Of a DNA stretch of 64,000 nucleotides, positions 27,634 through 38,166 are shown piece after piece (position 1 is the first letter of the stretch; every line of letters begins with the position of its first letter). This DNA is from Mesorhizobium sp. ORS 3359. Lineage in GTDB: Bacteria > Pseudomonadota > Alphaproteobacteria > Rhizobiales > Rhizobiaceae. The notes under the pieces are model-generated. The model did no database searches and was not told the DNA's origin. It was given only the letters and a program-made list of their open reading frames with translations. The position numbers were made by a program, and so were the translations under genes. The stretch lies in assembly GCA_000824845.1 (NCBI GenBank), contig CCNC01000188.1, positions 53,284 to 117,283 on the forward strand, in the 5' to 3' direction.

Positions 27634-28908
27634 CTAAGCGTTTGAGCGCACAGACGCATCCAGAATGTCCAGACCCCGTTGAAGCGCCTGTTTATCGATG
27701 GTTAACGGGGGGAGCAGTTTGATAACCTCGTCCTCTGCGCCGCATCGTTCTACCACAAGGCCACCTTCAAAGGCGCTGCGGGCGATCTTCTCGGCAAGTT
27801 TCCCGGCGTGGCAATCAAGCCCTAACATCATGCCCCGTCCACGCACGGAAAAGTTGTGATCTTCGGTGCTTTGAGCCAAATCCCGCAGGCGGTCGCTCAG
27901 GATGCGCGCTCTTTCCGTTACATCGTTGGACAGCTTTTCATTTATCCAATGCTTTTGAAGGGCGGCGGTTGCCATTACCAGCGCAAGGTTGTTGCCTCTG
28001 AAAGTTCCATTGTGTTCGCCCGGCCGCCAAGCATCTAGTTCAGGCTTGAGGAGCAAAAGAGAGAGCGGCAACCCGCAGCCGCTAAGCGACTTGGACAACA
28101 AAACCATGTCTGGCCTCAATTCAGCAAACTCGAAGCTGAAGAACCCGCCTGTTCGTCCGCAACCTGCCTGAATGTCGTCAATAATCAGAAGGATGTCGTA
28201 TTTTCTGCAAAGTTGCTCGATCGACTCAAGCCAACCTCTACTAGCAGGACGTATGCCGCCCTCACCTTGGACTGTCTCCAAAATAACGGCTGCGGGCAGA
28301 TCGACGCCACTGCTTGCATCAGCGAGCACTCTATCTAGATAGCCCGATGTGTCGTTATCGGTTCCCCAATAGCCGTCATAAGGCATGAATACTACGCCAG
28401 CTGGAGGAAGGCCGCTTACATCTCTGTAATACCGGTTACCCGTTACCGAAAGGGCGCCCAAACTTACCCCATGAAAGCCGTTGGTAAAGGAAATTATACT
28501 GTTCCGTCCAGTGACCTTGCGTGCGAGCTTCAAAGCGGCTTCTACGGCGTTGGCGCCAGTAGGTCCTGGAAATTGAAATCTATAGGCCAGACCACGGGGG
28601 CGCAATATAATGTCGTCAAAACACTCCATAAACTCTCTTTTGGCTGAGGTAGCCATGTCCAAGCCGTGAACGATTCCTCCGGATTTCAGGTATTTAATGG
28701 CATCATTTAGGAAGTCGGGATCGTTGTGGCCGTAGTTAAGAGTTCCCGCTCCCGAGAGAAAGTCGACAAATTCCCGACCCTCCTCGTCCTCCAGAATAGC
28801 CCCGGCAGCTTTCCTGAACACTACAGGAAATGATCGCGAATACGATCGGACGTTCGACTCGAGATTTTCAAAAACGACTAGGGAGTTGGGGTGATTCTGT
28901 ATCAACAT
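27634..28908 (-). CDS. EctB-like diaminobutyrate-2-oxoglutarate aminotransferase
   Basis: A 424-residue class III PLP aminotransferase. It starts with the EctB-type signature FENLESNVRSYSRSFPVVF and has FVDFLSGAGTLNYGHNDPD, FQFPGPTGANAVEAALKLAR, ILLIIDDIQAGCGRTG, the Schiff-base lysine in LLSKSLSGCGLPL, and PGEHNGTFRGNNLA. The known reaction makes L-2,4-diaminobutyrate from aspartate semialdehyde and glutamate, or runs in the reverse direction in ectoine catabolism. No ectA or ectC is present, so ectoine synthesis is not supported. It could feed a siderophore-like product, work in catabolism (DoeD role), or supply the divergent methyltransferase/acetyltransferase genes. The coding sequence looks less GC-rich than the flanking operons. 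Confidence 0.86.
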   Translation of the reverse strand: MLIQNHPNSLVVFENLESNVRSYSRSFPVVFRKAAGAILEDEEGREFVDFLSGAGTLNYGHNDPDFLNDAIKYLKSGGIVHGLDMATSAKREFMECFDDIILRPRGLAYRFQFPGPTGANAVEAALKLARKVTGRNSIISFTNGFHGVSLGALSVTGNRYYRDVSGLPPAGVVFMPYDGYWGTDNDTSGYLDRVLADASSGVDLPAAVILETVQGEGGIRPASRGWLESIEQLCRKYDILLIIDDIQAGCGRTGGFFSFEFAELRPDMVLLSKSLSGCGLPLSLLLLKPELDAWRPGEHNGTFRGNNLALVMATAALQKHWINEKLSNDVTERARILSDRLRDLAQSTEDHNFSVRGRGMMLGLDCHAGKLAEKIARSAFEGGLVVERCGAEDEVIKLLPPLTIDKQALQRGLDILDASVRSNA

Positions 28909-29234
28909 TATCTTTATCCATTGCCCGTAACGACGCGCATCTTCGCCGCGTCGCAGAAGGCCTTTAACATATTAATCTCTCGCATTCCCGTTATTTTTAT
29001 TTGCATTATGCTTACGCGAGAATTACAAATGTTCAACATCTGAAAACTCCATGTAACGTTTTCACTTAATAGATCTGTCCAATACGCGGATCAACGCCCT
29101 CGTTCCAAAAAGCGCGCGCTCACCGGCCGACAAGCCCGTGAGCCCCACTGGCGGGATTGCACCGCTATCTCTGCGATTGGACGCCCCATCAGCAAATTGA
29201 GAACATCATAAAGTCGACCGCCTATTGTCGACTT
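28909..29234. other. Intergenic region between divergent genes
   Basis: About 325 bases between the EctB-like gene and the NifA-type site. It is AT-rich near 28960-29060 and contains no reading frame with family resemblance. No nod box is seen here. The promoter of the EctB-like gene must lie in the left part, but I could not define it. Confidence 0.5.
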
Positions 29235-29250
29235 TGTCGAGGTCGCGACA
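29235..29250 (+). promoter_or_regulatory. NifA upstream activator sequence (TGT-N10-ACA)
   Basis: TGT CGAGGTCGCG ACA is an exact TGT-N10-ACA site. It lies about 97 bases upstream of a TGGCAC-type -24 element, the normal distance for NifA activation. The motif is short and could occur by chance; its placement is the argument. Confidence 0.6.
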
Positions 29251-29338
29251 CAGTAGCGCCCGACCATCCTTATGATATAGTTAGCTTAAGCCATTGAATA
29301 ACATGGATGACCCGCCGCAAAAAATCGCTCTGTGGTAT

Positions 29339-29353
29339 TGGCACAGCTTTTGA
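29339..29353 (+). promoter_or_regulatory. Sigma-54-like -24/-12 promoter of the EgtD-like gene
   Basis: TGGCAC, five bases, then TTGA, with TGG preceded by T. The -24 element is perfect but the -12 has GA in place of the usual GC, which weakens the call. The methyltransferase ATG is 75 bases downstream at 29429. Confidence 0.5.
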
Positions 29354-29428
29354 AGGACGAGTATTGACATAGGCAGGTCCTTCTAGAGCAGCATCTCGAG
29401 CGCCACAATTTTTTGAGGGTTTATATCC

Positions 29429-30490
29429 ATGCTCCGCACACTTCCAGACGAACCCGACCCCACCAAAGTCAATCGGTATGAGATCGTTGGCGCCGATGTC
29501 TCAGAGGCAACGATGTTTCGTGGCGACGTGTTGGTATCGTCGTTATCTGAAACACCGCGCTTCATAAGTTCCATGTACTACTATGATGATATCGGATTTG
29601 CGCTCTACGACCGCCTCTGTCGGGAGGACTCATATTATTTGTCTCGTGATGAGCGGAGCATACTTCATACGCATGCAAGGACAATCGCGGATATCACAGG
29701 CCATGTTGCTCTTGTCGAGTTAGGATCTGGAAATGCGGAGAAGACCACCCTACTGATGGACGCTTACGCGGAGGCCTTCGGTCCAATTTCTTACGCTGCC
29801 ATCGACATCAATCGCTCTATGTTGGAGAGGGCATTTGAAAACATTTTATCAGCGACAACGGATGTGCACTTCACAGGGATCCTCGGAACCTACAAGACCG
29901 GCCTGGAACAAGCTGCCGCCCTCACCGGTCCAAAACTTTTGATCTCTCTCGGGGCCTCGATCGGAAATTTGTATGATGATGAATTGCATGACCTCCTCGG
30001 GTCGGTCCAGGCCTGTTTACAGGACGGCGACTATTTCTTATTCGGTATAGATTTAGAGAAGGAATCCGGTACCTTGGAGGCAGCCTATAACAATCAGAGC
30101 GCAGTTTTAGCAAACCTGTGTGTTCTTCGGCACCTAAATTGGCGATTTGGTGGAGACTTCGATCTATTGAAGTTTCGACATATCGCATTTCATAATAAGC
30201 GCCTGCATCGCATGGAGGGCCATCTAGAGGCGATGCAGGACCAGTTTATCAATCTTGAAAAACTGAAATTTTCCTTTCATCTAAAGGAAGGCGAGCTGAT
30301 TCGGACGGAAATCATGCGAAAAGTGCGTCTTCCGCACTTTCATGGAATGTTCGCTAAGTATGGATTGGCACCGGTGCAGCACTGGACCGGGGAAAACCAG
30401 AGATACGCAGTGTCGCTTTTACAACGTTTCGACAAAGTGGCCACTTCCGACTCGCAGGCACCCGATACTATCTCGCATGGCGGATCTTGA
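29429..30490 (+). CDS. EgtD-like SAM-dependent amino acid N-methyltransferase
   Basis: A 353-residue protein of the histidine N-alpha-methyltransferase (EgtD) family. The entry motif YYDDIGFALYDRL and EDSYYLSRDE are typical. The SAM site is VELGSGNAEKTTLLMDA, followed by AAIDINRSMLERA and LGASIGNL. The substrate-binding strand near the C-terminus reads LIRTEIMRKV; in EgtD this is IRTEIS, where Glu and Ser contact the imidazole. The Glu is kept but the Ser is Met, so the amino acid methylated may not be histidine. There is no EgtB or EgtC partner. It sits behind a NifA-type site and next to a divergent EctB-like aminotransferase and a downstream GNAT enzyme. Confidence 0.85.
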   Translation: MLRTLPDEPDPTKVNRYEIVGADVSEATMFRGDVLVSSLSETPRFISSMYYYDDIGFALYDRLCREDSYYLSRDERSILHTHARTIADITGHVALVELGSGNAEKTTLLMDAYAEAFGPISYAAIDINRSMLERAFENILSATTDVHFTGILGTYKTGLEQAAALTGPKLLISLGASIGNLYDDELHDLLGSVQACLQDGDYFLFGIDLEKESGTLEAAYNNQSAVLANLCVLRHLNWRFGGDFDLLKFRHIAFHNKRLHRMEGHLEAMQDQFINLEKLKFSFHLKEGELIRTEIMRKVRLPHFHGMFAKYGLAPVQHWTGENQRYAVSLLQRFDKVATSDSQAPDTISHGGS

Positions 30491-30742
30491 TGCAACAATC
30501 TAAGGTTAAGACGGCGTCTACTAGCAGGTGGTTTCCAATGGTAGGCGGCTGCAGGTTGAAGTTTCCCGCTAGCGATCGCGATGCTCATCCTACCGTTGGT
30601 TGTTGGGGTCAACGGTTCACCTTCATGGGTCCATTCGTCCCGTCACTCGGCTCGGCAGATCAAAACGAGATGGGTTTCCAGCAGCCCTCTCCTTGAACCA
30701 ATCAGGCCCGTTCGTTCGATAGTATGGCCAGGGAGAATAGCG

Positions 30743-31294
30743 ATGACTATATGTCAGACCGAACGTTTGATCCTCACTTCTGCGCGACCCGAACATGAAG
30801 CGGAATTGATCAAGCTGCACAACGATCCGCTGGTTCAGAAGTTAAACTACAGAAATGTGCCGCAGACGGCCGAAGCGGTGCACAAGTGGCTCGGCTGGTT
30901 ATTGGCGCAGTGGCGCAAGAACGGATTTGGCTACTGGATGGTCTATGAAAAGCTCGATGGTGATCCGGTTTTTATCGGGCGCTGTGGCCTCTGCGACTAC
31001 CAGGACACTGGTGATCTCGAATTTGCCTGGGTATTTTTTCAAGATAAGGTGGGACGGGGTCTGGGACCGGAGGCTGCGCACTTCACAATTGCGCATGCAT
31101 TGCATAACTCGACGAAAGAAAAGATCATTGGGTTTATTGAGCAAGGCAACGCCCGAGCCGAGAGCGCGGCCAAGAAGATAGGGTTGCGTTATAGAGGAGA
31201 CCGATTGTATGAAGGAAAGCTATGCCGATACTATGAAATGACCCGGGACCAATATTTATCCCGACCTCGCATCGAGCAGGATCGATGCGAGTGA
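30743..31294 (+). CDS. GNAT-family N-acetyltransferase (RimJ/RimL type)
   Basis: A 183-residue acetyltransferase. It opens with TERLILTSARPEHEAEL, typical of RimJ-like proteins, and has the CoA-binding region around GRGLGPEAAHFTIAHAL and the helix NARAESAAKKIGLRYRG. A GGGAGAATAGCG ribosome site precedes the ATG at 30743. It lies 250 bases after the EgtD-like gene in the same direction and may share its transcript. The substrate (protein N-terminus, amino acid or small amine) is not evident. Confidence 0.85.
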   Translation: MTICQTERLILTSARPEHEAELIKLHNDPLVQKLNYRNVPQTAEAVHKWLGWLLAQWRKNGFGYWMVYEKLDGDPVFIGRCGLCDYQDTGDLEFAWVFFQDKVGRGLGPEAAHFTIAHALHNSTKEKIIGFIEQGNARAESAAKKIGLRYRGDRLYEGKLCRYYEMTRDQYLSRPRIEQDRCE

Positions 31295-31339
31295 ACTGGA
31301 TTTGCGGCTTACGTGGGGACGATCGCGCTGGTGTTTGGT

Positions 31340-31718
31340 CATTCCGACGGGGTGACGTCGCTCAAGGTCTACTGCACCCGACCGGACGGCCAGTGGCGGC
31401 ACTGCGCCCGCGGCCCGGCATAGAACCGGATCAAGATGCACAAGAGCCAGCTTGCCTCCGACCGCACCTCCTGCCGCTCGCCGAGCGCTAATCAGGTTCG
31501 CCTCGTCCTGCACACCGCCGCATTCTGGCTGATGCTCGCCCTGCGCGACGCGGTGCCGAAGTCCCATCAGCTCTCCAATGCCGTGTTCGCCTTTGCGGCT
31601 CAGCCTCGCCCGCGTCACCGAAACTGTCTCGCGCATCCGTCTGGCCCTGGCCGCCGCTTGTCCCGAGGCCGATTTGTTCCGCCGTCTCGCCGGCGCCCTC
31701 GAGCCGGCCGCACCGTGA
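31340..31718 (+). pseudogene. IS1380-family transposase C-terminal remnant
   Basis: Translated in three successive frames this reads KVYCTRPDGQWRHCA, then IKMHKSQLASDRTSC followed by ANQVRLVLHTAAFWLMLALR, then ARVTETVSRIRLALAAACPE ending LAGALEPAAP and a stop at 31716-31718. These are conserved C-terminal segments of IS1380-type DDE transposases. A nonsense codon and frameshifts show it is dead. It lies just left of the truncated end of the duplicated blh-groEL block and may have caused that rearrangement. The following 250 bases (31719-31970) hold nothing I recognise. Confidence 0.7.
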
Positions 31719-31970
31719 GCGCCGGGCGCCAACGCCCCGCGGAACCCGACAAACTCAGCAGGCCCGTTCTCTTCAGGTCAAGGCTGTGGCGCAGTTCATC
31801 GCTGGAAGAGATCAAAACCAGCCGGACACCATCCTTGAAGTTAAATGAAACTTCATGCGCATGCCTAGGGCGCTGCCCCCCCGCCGGCCTTCCCCACTTG
31901 GCCATCGTCATTGTTGGCGTTATCCAACGCGCCCTTCCGGCTCGGCCGCCCTGCGTTGAATTCTATTCCA

Positions 31971-32885
31971 GCTCGTGCGTGAGCTCGACCTGAGGCTGGT
32001 CAAGGCGGTGGACACGCATCTCCATGCCGACCACATCACCGGCCTTGGCGTGCAGCGCGACAAAACGCGATGCATCGGTGATGGGCGAGCAGACCAAGGC
32101 CGACGTGGTATCGATGCGGCTTGCCGACGGCGACCAGGCTGACCATCGAGGGGCTGGTGCTCGACGTCGTCTACACGCCCGGCCACACCGATGATTCCTA
32201 CAGTTTCGTCCTACCCGACCGGGTGTTCACCGGCGACACACTGCTGATCCGCGGCACCGGCCGCACCGACTTCCCGAATGGCGATGCGCGCCACCAGTAC
32301 GAGTCGATCTTCAGCCGCCTGCTCAAGCTGCCGGACCCCACGCTGGTCTACCCGGCGCATGACTACAAGGGCGATACCGTCTCGACCATAGGCGAGGAGA
32401 AGGCCTTCAACCCGCGCCTGCAGGTGAAGTCAGTGGACGAATATGTCGAGATCATGAATAGTTTGAAGCTCGCCAATCCGAAGATGATGGATGTCGCCGT
32501 GGCGGCCAACATGAAGGTCGGGCTTCACCAGGACGAGATCGCGCGGCGCGGCTGGGCGACCAATGCCAACGAAGCCTTGTTATTGGCAGGCAAGCCGGAT
32601 GTCGCGCTGATCGACCTGCGCGAGCGCTGCGAGCGCGAACGCCAGGGCATTATTCCGGGGTCGCTGCATGTGCCTTACCCGAGGCTGCAAGAAAACATCG
32701 CTCCCGGCGGCGTGTTGCACGAGCTCGTCCGTTCGACCGGCAAGCGGCTTGTGCTTTACTGCGCCTTCGGCGAGCGTTCTGCCATGGCGGTGCAGGCCGC
32801 CCAGGATCAGGGCCTCACATCAGCCTGCCATATCGAGGGTGGAATCGACGCCTGGAAGAGGGCGAATGGACCATTGGTAAGGTAG
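31971..32885 (+). pseudogene. Second copy of the MBL/rhodanese gene, 5'-truncated and frameshifted
   Basis: Nearly identical to 3543-4458 but lacking about the first 40 codons. It also has a two-base deletion (GCATCGGTG for GCATCACGGTG) near 32075 and a one-base insertion (GACCAGG for GACAGG) near 32135, which together break the frame inside the MBL domain. From 32121 an open frame restarts and contains part of the MBL fold and the whole rhodanese domain with YCAFGERSA. A shortened rhodanese-like product is conceivable but no ribosome site is evident. A few substitutions separate the copies, so the duplication is fairly recent. Confidence 0.88.
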
Positions 32886-32923
32886 GTCGCCCTCTCCCAC
32901 GATAAGAAAGAAAGTGGGCCTCG

Positions 32924-34555
<1,632 letters not shown>

Positions 34556-34612
34556 TGGTTCACTCCTGTGAATAGGCAGTTCTTGTCGACTGTTTGTGTC
34601 GGTCAGTTTCGG

Positions 34613-34927
34613 TCACGCGGCTTGCCTGGCTGAGGCCGGAACCTCGATCACACCCAAGATGTCGCTTTCCTTCATGATGAGCAGGTCTTCGCCGTCGAGC
34701 TTGATGTCGGTGCCGGACCACTTGCCGAACAGGATGCGGTCGTCGACCTTCACGTCGAGGGGGGTGAGCTTGCCGCTCTCATCGCGAGCGCCTGGGCCGA
34801 CGGCGATGACTTCACCTTCCTGCGGCTTTTCCTTGGCCGTGTCGGGGATGATGATGCCGCCGGCCGTCTTTTCGCCGGCCTCGATGCGACGGACGAGTAC
34901 GCGGTCATGCAATGGACGGAACTTCAT
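34613..34927 (-). CDS. groES: Co-chaperonin GroES (10 kDa)
   Basis: A 104-residue lid protein beginning MKFRPLHDRVLVRRIEAGEK, with the mobile loop KTAGGIIIPDTAKEKPQEGE and the end DILGVIEV. The start at 34927 has an AGGAGAAC ribosome site. I see no CIRCE element (inverted TTAGCACTC) and no exact -24/-12 promoter in the 300 bases upstream (34928-35225), which otherwise hold no gene, so its control is undefined. Confidence 0.97.
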   Translation of the reverse strand: MKFRPLHDRVLVRRIEAGEKTAGGIIIPDTAKEKPQEGEVIAVGPGARDESGKLTPLDVKVDDRILFGKWSGTDIKLDGEDLLIMKESDILGVIEVPASARQAA

Positions 34928-35225
34928 GTCGTTCTCCTTTTGGACAAACAGATTGCAAGAGACTCCCCGGACCCGGCCCCTCAGGGCCATCCTGGGTTCG
35001 CGCGACTTTTGCGGCATGGCGCGCGTGCCGAACTGGTTTTGCTCCTTTCACGTTTCAAGAGATGGACTGACTCAGGATTTCCGACCATCATGGCCCCGGT
35101 GATTTTCCCGGTGGGACGCTCGAGGTTTGTCGCGTAAGCGCTGGACCAAGGTTCGGGCCGGCACCATGCTAGGCACTGCGCAAAAGGGTATTTGGCGCGT
35201 ATTGCGTCTGGGGCCGGGATAGCTG

Positions 35226-35453
35226 TCAGATGTACATCACAACAGGCAAGCCGGATTGAACGTGCGGCAAGTCATCGACGAAGACGCATCCGCTTTCCCA
35301 TTTAACAGATGGAAGTGTCTTCTCGCGGCCGCAAGGATACGTCTTGGTATCCCTGCGAGCATCAATACTTAGCATATCGTTTTCGTTTACATCAAATGCG
35401 AACGCTAATGTCGACACCATAAGAAAAGCTGCTGTTGCTATGACACTTTCCAT
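35226..35453 (-). CDS. Small putative secreted protein (75 aa, two Cys)
   Basis: From an ATG at 35453, preceded by GGAGCAGGACG, it encodes a clear signal peptide (MESVIATAAFLMVSTLAFAF) and a mature part of about 54 residues with two cysteines (TYPCGREK and ESGCVFVDD) that could form a disulfide. No family is recognised. The end is VVMYI. It is upstream of groES on the same strand, about 300 bases away. Confidence 0.55.
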   Translation of the reverse strand: MESVIATAAFLMVSTLAFAFDVNENDMLSIDARRDTKTYPCGREKTLPSVKWESGCVFVDDLPHVQSGLPVVMYI

Positions 35454-36136
35454 CGTCCTGCTCCATTCCGTGTTTGTTTTTGTGACATTCAATAAAAATC
35501 CAATCGAACACGCGTTATATTTCTTATAACGTCTTCACATGTTAAACGGCAGAGAGCAAACGTCATGCCAGATGCAGCGATGGCTTAAATTTCAATTAGT
35601 TACCAATTCTCCGCGCCTTGTGGGTAAAGCGGCGTCGGCATTTTTGTCGAATTCCTTGCAGGAATTTGACGGGAACCGGTCGATATTTCCTTCATATATT
35701 AGCTGTCAGCACGCCGAAGGGGCGAGATGCCTCATCGGACGTTCGCGAGCCGGAAGTCACGGTTGGCGACGCGAGTGGCAACAGCCATGCTCAAGCATGC
35801 TGACCGACGTGGACTGATGCGGATCAAAAAGCCAACGGACGATTCCGTTGCGCGCGAATAATCGGAACCAGAACCTGACCCGGCCGACACCACATCGGTT
35901 CGATCCAGACAAACGAGCCGGGGTCGCTGGTCGCGCCCAGCGGGCGTTTTCACAGTGGGGGCGCCGGACTTACGCGAGGGGTTTCCGCGCCGTGGCTCCG
36001 ACCTTGGGAACCTGGCGGCGTGGCATTCGCGGGTCGGTCGAACAGGCTGTCCTTGAAGGTCACAAGCTCCTCAGAAATTGAAGAGCTTTCATGCCGCAAG
36101 CCTCTCATCGACAATTTGCGACAGGTGCTTTGACAT
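35454..36136. other. Non-coding region left of the sigma-54 promoter
   Basis: About 680 bases. The part 35480-35720 is AT-rich. Short frames are present but none shows a signal peptide, motif or ribosome site that I trust. Confidence 0.5.
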
Positions 36137-36152
36137 TGTGCGAGGCGCGACA
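36137..36152 (+). promoter_or_regulatory. NifA upstream activator sequence (TGT-N10-ACA)
   Basis: TGT GCGAGGCGCG ACA, an exact TGT-N10-ACA site centred about 57 bases before the -24 element of the outer-membrane protein gene. The distance is at the short end for NifA sites. Confidence 0.6.
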
Positions 36153-36201
36153 AATGCCGGACATGCGCCACTCGATTGACATGCGTCTAAAGAGTTTTCT
36201 T

Positions 36202-36217
36202 TGGCACGCATGTTGCT
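36202..36217 (+). promoter_or_regulatory. Sigma-54 promoter (TGGCACG-N4-TTGCT)
   Basis: TGGCACG CATG TTGCT matches the rhizobial -24/-12 consensus exactly, with GG and GC ten bases apart. It points toward the outer-membrane protein gene, leaving a leader of about 250 bases before the ATG at 36480. Confidence 0.8.
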
Positions 36218-36479
36218 TCGAGTGTCGCTAAACGCGTCTCGCGGAGAGTGTTTCAATGTTCGCACCATGCTGCCTGCTGGGATCAGGCCGTACCGTAGGA
36301 CCTCCCGATGCAGAAGAAGCAAGCGGCCGCACTGCAAGCAATGGCCGGGCAAAGGGCTGCACAGGCACTTTGCCACAATCATCCTCTCGCCTGGAGACCA
36401 ACTGTGCAGTCGGTCCAACCTAGCCAATTTTAGGACGTCCGCGACCAACCCGAAAATCAACACAAAGGAGAATCTGCCG

Positions 36480-37436
36480 ATGCGGCGAGTGCTTATAACC
36501 TATGTCGCGCTTTGCGGTCTGTCAGCGAGTGCGGCCGCTGCCGACGGCGCGGTGTTCGCCGACCCGACAGTGCGAGCCGACGCAGCGGCCCCGGTCTTTT
36601 CATTCGAGGGCGGGCTACGCTATTGGTACAGTAACGGCGAAGCATCGAAGGAACTTTACAACGTCGACGGCGCGGAGATGGTGTCGCGGCTCACATACAA
36701 CGATCTCGATGCCCTATCGGGCGAAGTCTTCCTCAACGCGACCCACGATCCGACTGGCATCTTCGTCAAGGGCTTCCTCAGTGCGGGCGGGATCCCCAAG
36801 GGTTCTCTTACCGACGAAGATTTCGTGCACCCCTCTTTGTCCATCAAATCCTATTCGAGCACGTTGTCGGATCAGCACAACGGTCGCATCACGTATTTCA
36901 CCGCCGACCTCGGATATAATTTCTGGAACACGCCGCGCTACCGCATGGGTGCTTATGTCGGATACAATTTCTGGAACGAGAGCTACCATGCCATCCATTG
37001 CGCGCAGCAGGCGGCCAATCCGGGGATTTGCGTACCAGCCATTACGAACAATATGGGCGTCATCAGCCAGGATAACGATTGGCATTCGCTGCGACTCGGC
37101 CTGGCCGGGGAGACGCAACTCACCGAACGACTCAGCCTTTCCGGTGACGTCGCAGTGCTGTTCACGCAGCTTGACGGCAAGGATCAGCACCATCTGCGCC
37201 CAGAGATCAATCCGATTCCCGAGGACGGGAACGGGAATGGCGTCCAATTCGAGGCAATGTTGAACTACAAAGTCACGGATTTGTTCAACATCGGCTTCGG
37301 CGGCCGCTACTGGCGCGCGTCAGCTATTGGCGCCGCTCATTTCGAGGAGACGCCGGGCGGTGGTAGCCCGGCGATCCAGCATTGGGAGGTTGAACGCTAC
37401 GGCGTGTTCGGCCAGGCTAGCATCAAGTTCAACTGA
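36480..37436 (+). CDS. Outer-membrane beta-barrel protein
   Basis: A 318-residue protein with a signal peptide (MRRVLITYVALCGLSASAAA) and alternating strands ending in VFGQASIKFN, an aromatic/Asn end common in barrel proteins. Strand-like segments include FEGGLRYWYSNGEASKEL, TADLGYNFWNTPRYRMGAYV, FEAMLNYKVTDLFNIGFGGR and YWRAS. The ATG at 36480 has an AAAGGAG ribosome site. I do not recognise a specific family; its substrate is unknown. It lies behind an exact sigma-54 promoter with a NifA-type site, so expression in microaerobic bacteroids is expected. Confidence 0.82.
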   Translation: MRRVLITYVALCGLSASAAAADGAVFADPTVRADAAAPVFSFEGGLRYWYSNGEASKELYNVDGAEMVSRLTYNDLDALSGEVFLNATHDPTGIFVKGFLSAGGIPKGSLTDEDFVHPSLSIKSYSSTLSDQHNGRITYFTADLGYNFWNTPRYRMGAYVGYNFWNESYHAIHCAQQAANPGICVPAITNNMGVISQDNDWHSLRLGLAGETQLTERLSLSGDVAVLFTQLDGKDQHHLRPEINPIPEDGNGNGVQFEAMLNYKVTDLFNIGFGGRYWRASAIGAAHFEETPGGGSPAIQHWEVERYGVFGQASIKFN

Positions 37437-38028
37437 GAAAGCACCGCCAGCGCCAAGTTGCCGTTGGACAATCGCAGTCCTGTTGGATGATCAAACGCAG
37501 CCGATTTCGCAGCAGGCTGAGTCCGGCGAACGAGTACGGCAGCCGTGAGGCTCGTGTGCAAACGCACACGCCTTTAAACCCAGTCACCGTAGCCGGACGA
37601 AGGATTGTAACACGGGCAGCCAAGCAGAGCGCCTGCCCTGCGAGGTCAAAGGCGCTCGACACGTTGGCAGCGCCCGTTCTCGGGCGTTCGCAGTCGTGCT
37701 GGTTCCCTGCACTCATGCCTCGTTAAGGCGAGCCGGTCGAGAAAAGCAACGAATGCGACAGCAACCGCGTACCGCGAAGCGGTGCTGCCGCCCGTATGCG
37801 AACAAGACCGTTTTCGATCCCCTCGTCCTTGGCCTTCAGTTGAGTCGAGAAAACGGCAATGACGCTTATGGCCTGGGCCTCACCGCAAGGTTCACATGCC
37901 CAGTCTCGCTCATGACCATTATGTCAACGTCGTGCGGCACCCACCTGACGTACCGAGCGGTGTCACCGCATGATGTCTCATTCATCGAAGCTCACAACAA
38001 ACAAAAGCTGTCGCCTTTGAACGATACC
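37437..38028. other. Intergenic region between the two outer-membrane protein genes
   Basis: About 590 bases. One long open frame runs through the right part (37696-38325), but it shows no family resemblance, no convincing ribosome site and overlaps the promoter elements of the porin gene, so I do not call it a gene. Confidence 0.5.
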
Positions 38029-38044
38029 TGTCGCGTATCGAACA
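38029..38044 (+). promoter_or_regulatory. NifA upstream activator sequence (TGT-N10-ACA)
   Basis: TGT CGCGTATCGA ACA, an exact TGT-N10-ACA site about 130 bases upstream of the -24/-12 element at 38167, a normal NifA spacing. Confidence 0.55.
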
Positions 38045-38166
38045 CGCGAACCATCCAACTCCTGGCGTTTTTCGTGCGCGGCTTGATCTCAAGGCAAAAT
38101 GAGAAGGGAGCGCGAACCAAGGTCCGCCGGCAAATCGAGCGTCAAGCCGCAGCTGCATCGCCAGGA

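Noticed and set aside
27634..28908. Ectoine biosynthesis locus
   Set aside because: Only an EctB-like gene is present; no ectA or ectC can be found, and the GNAT at 30743 looks RimJ-like rather than EctA-like.
34930..35230. Minus-strand sigma-54 promoter for groES (GGCACGCGCGCC near 35027)
   Set aside because: The distance from GG to the next GC is wrong for a -24/-12 element.
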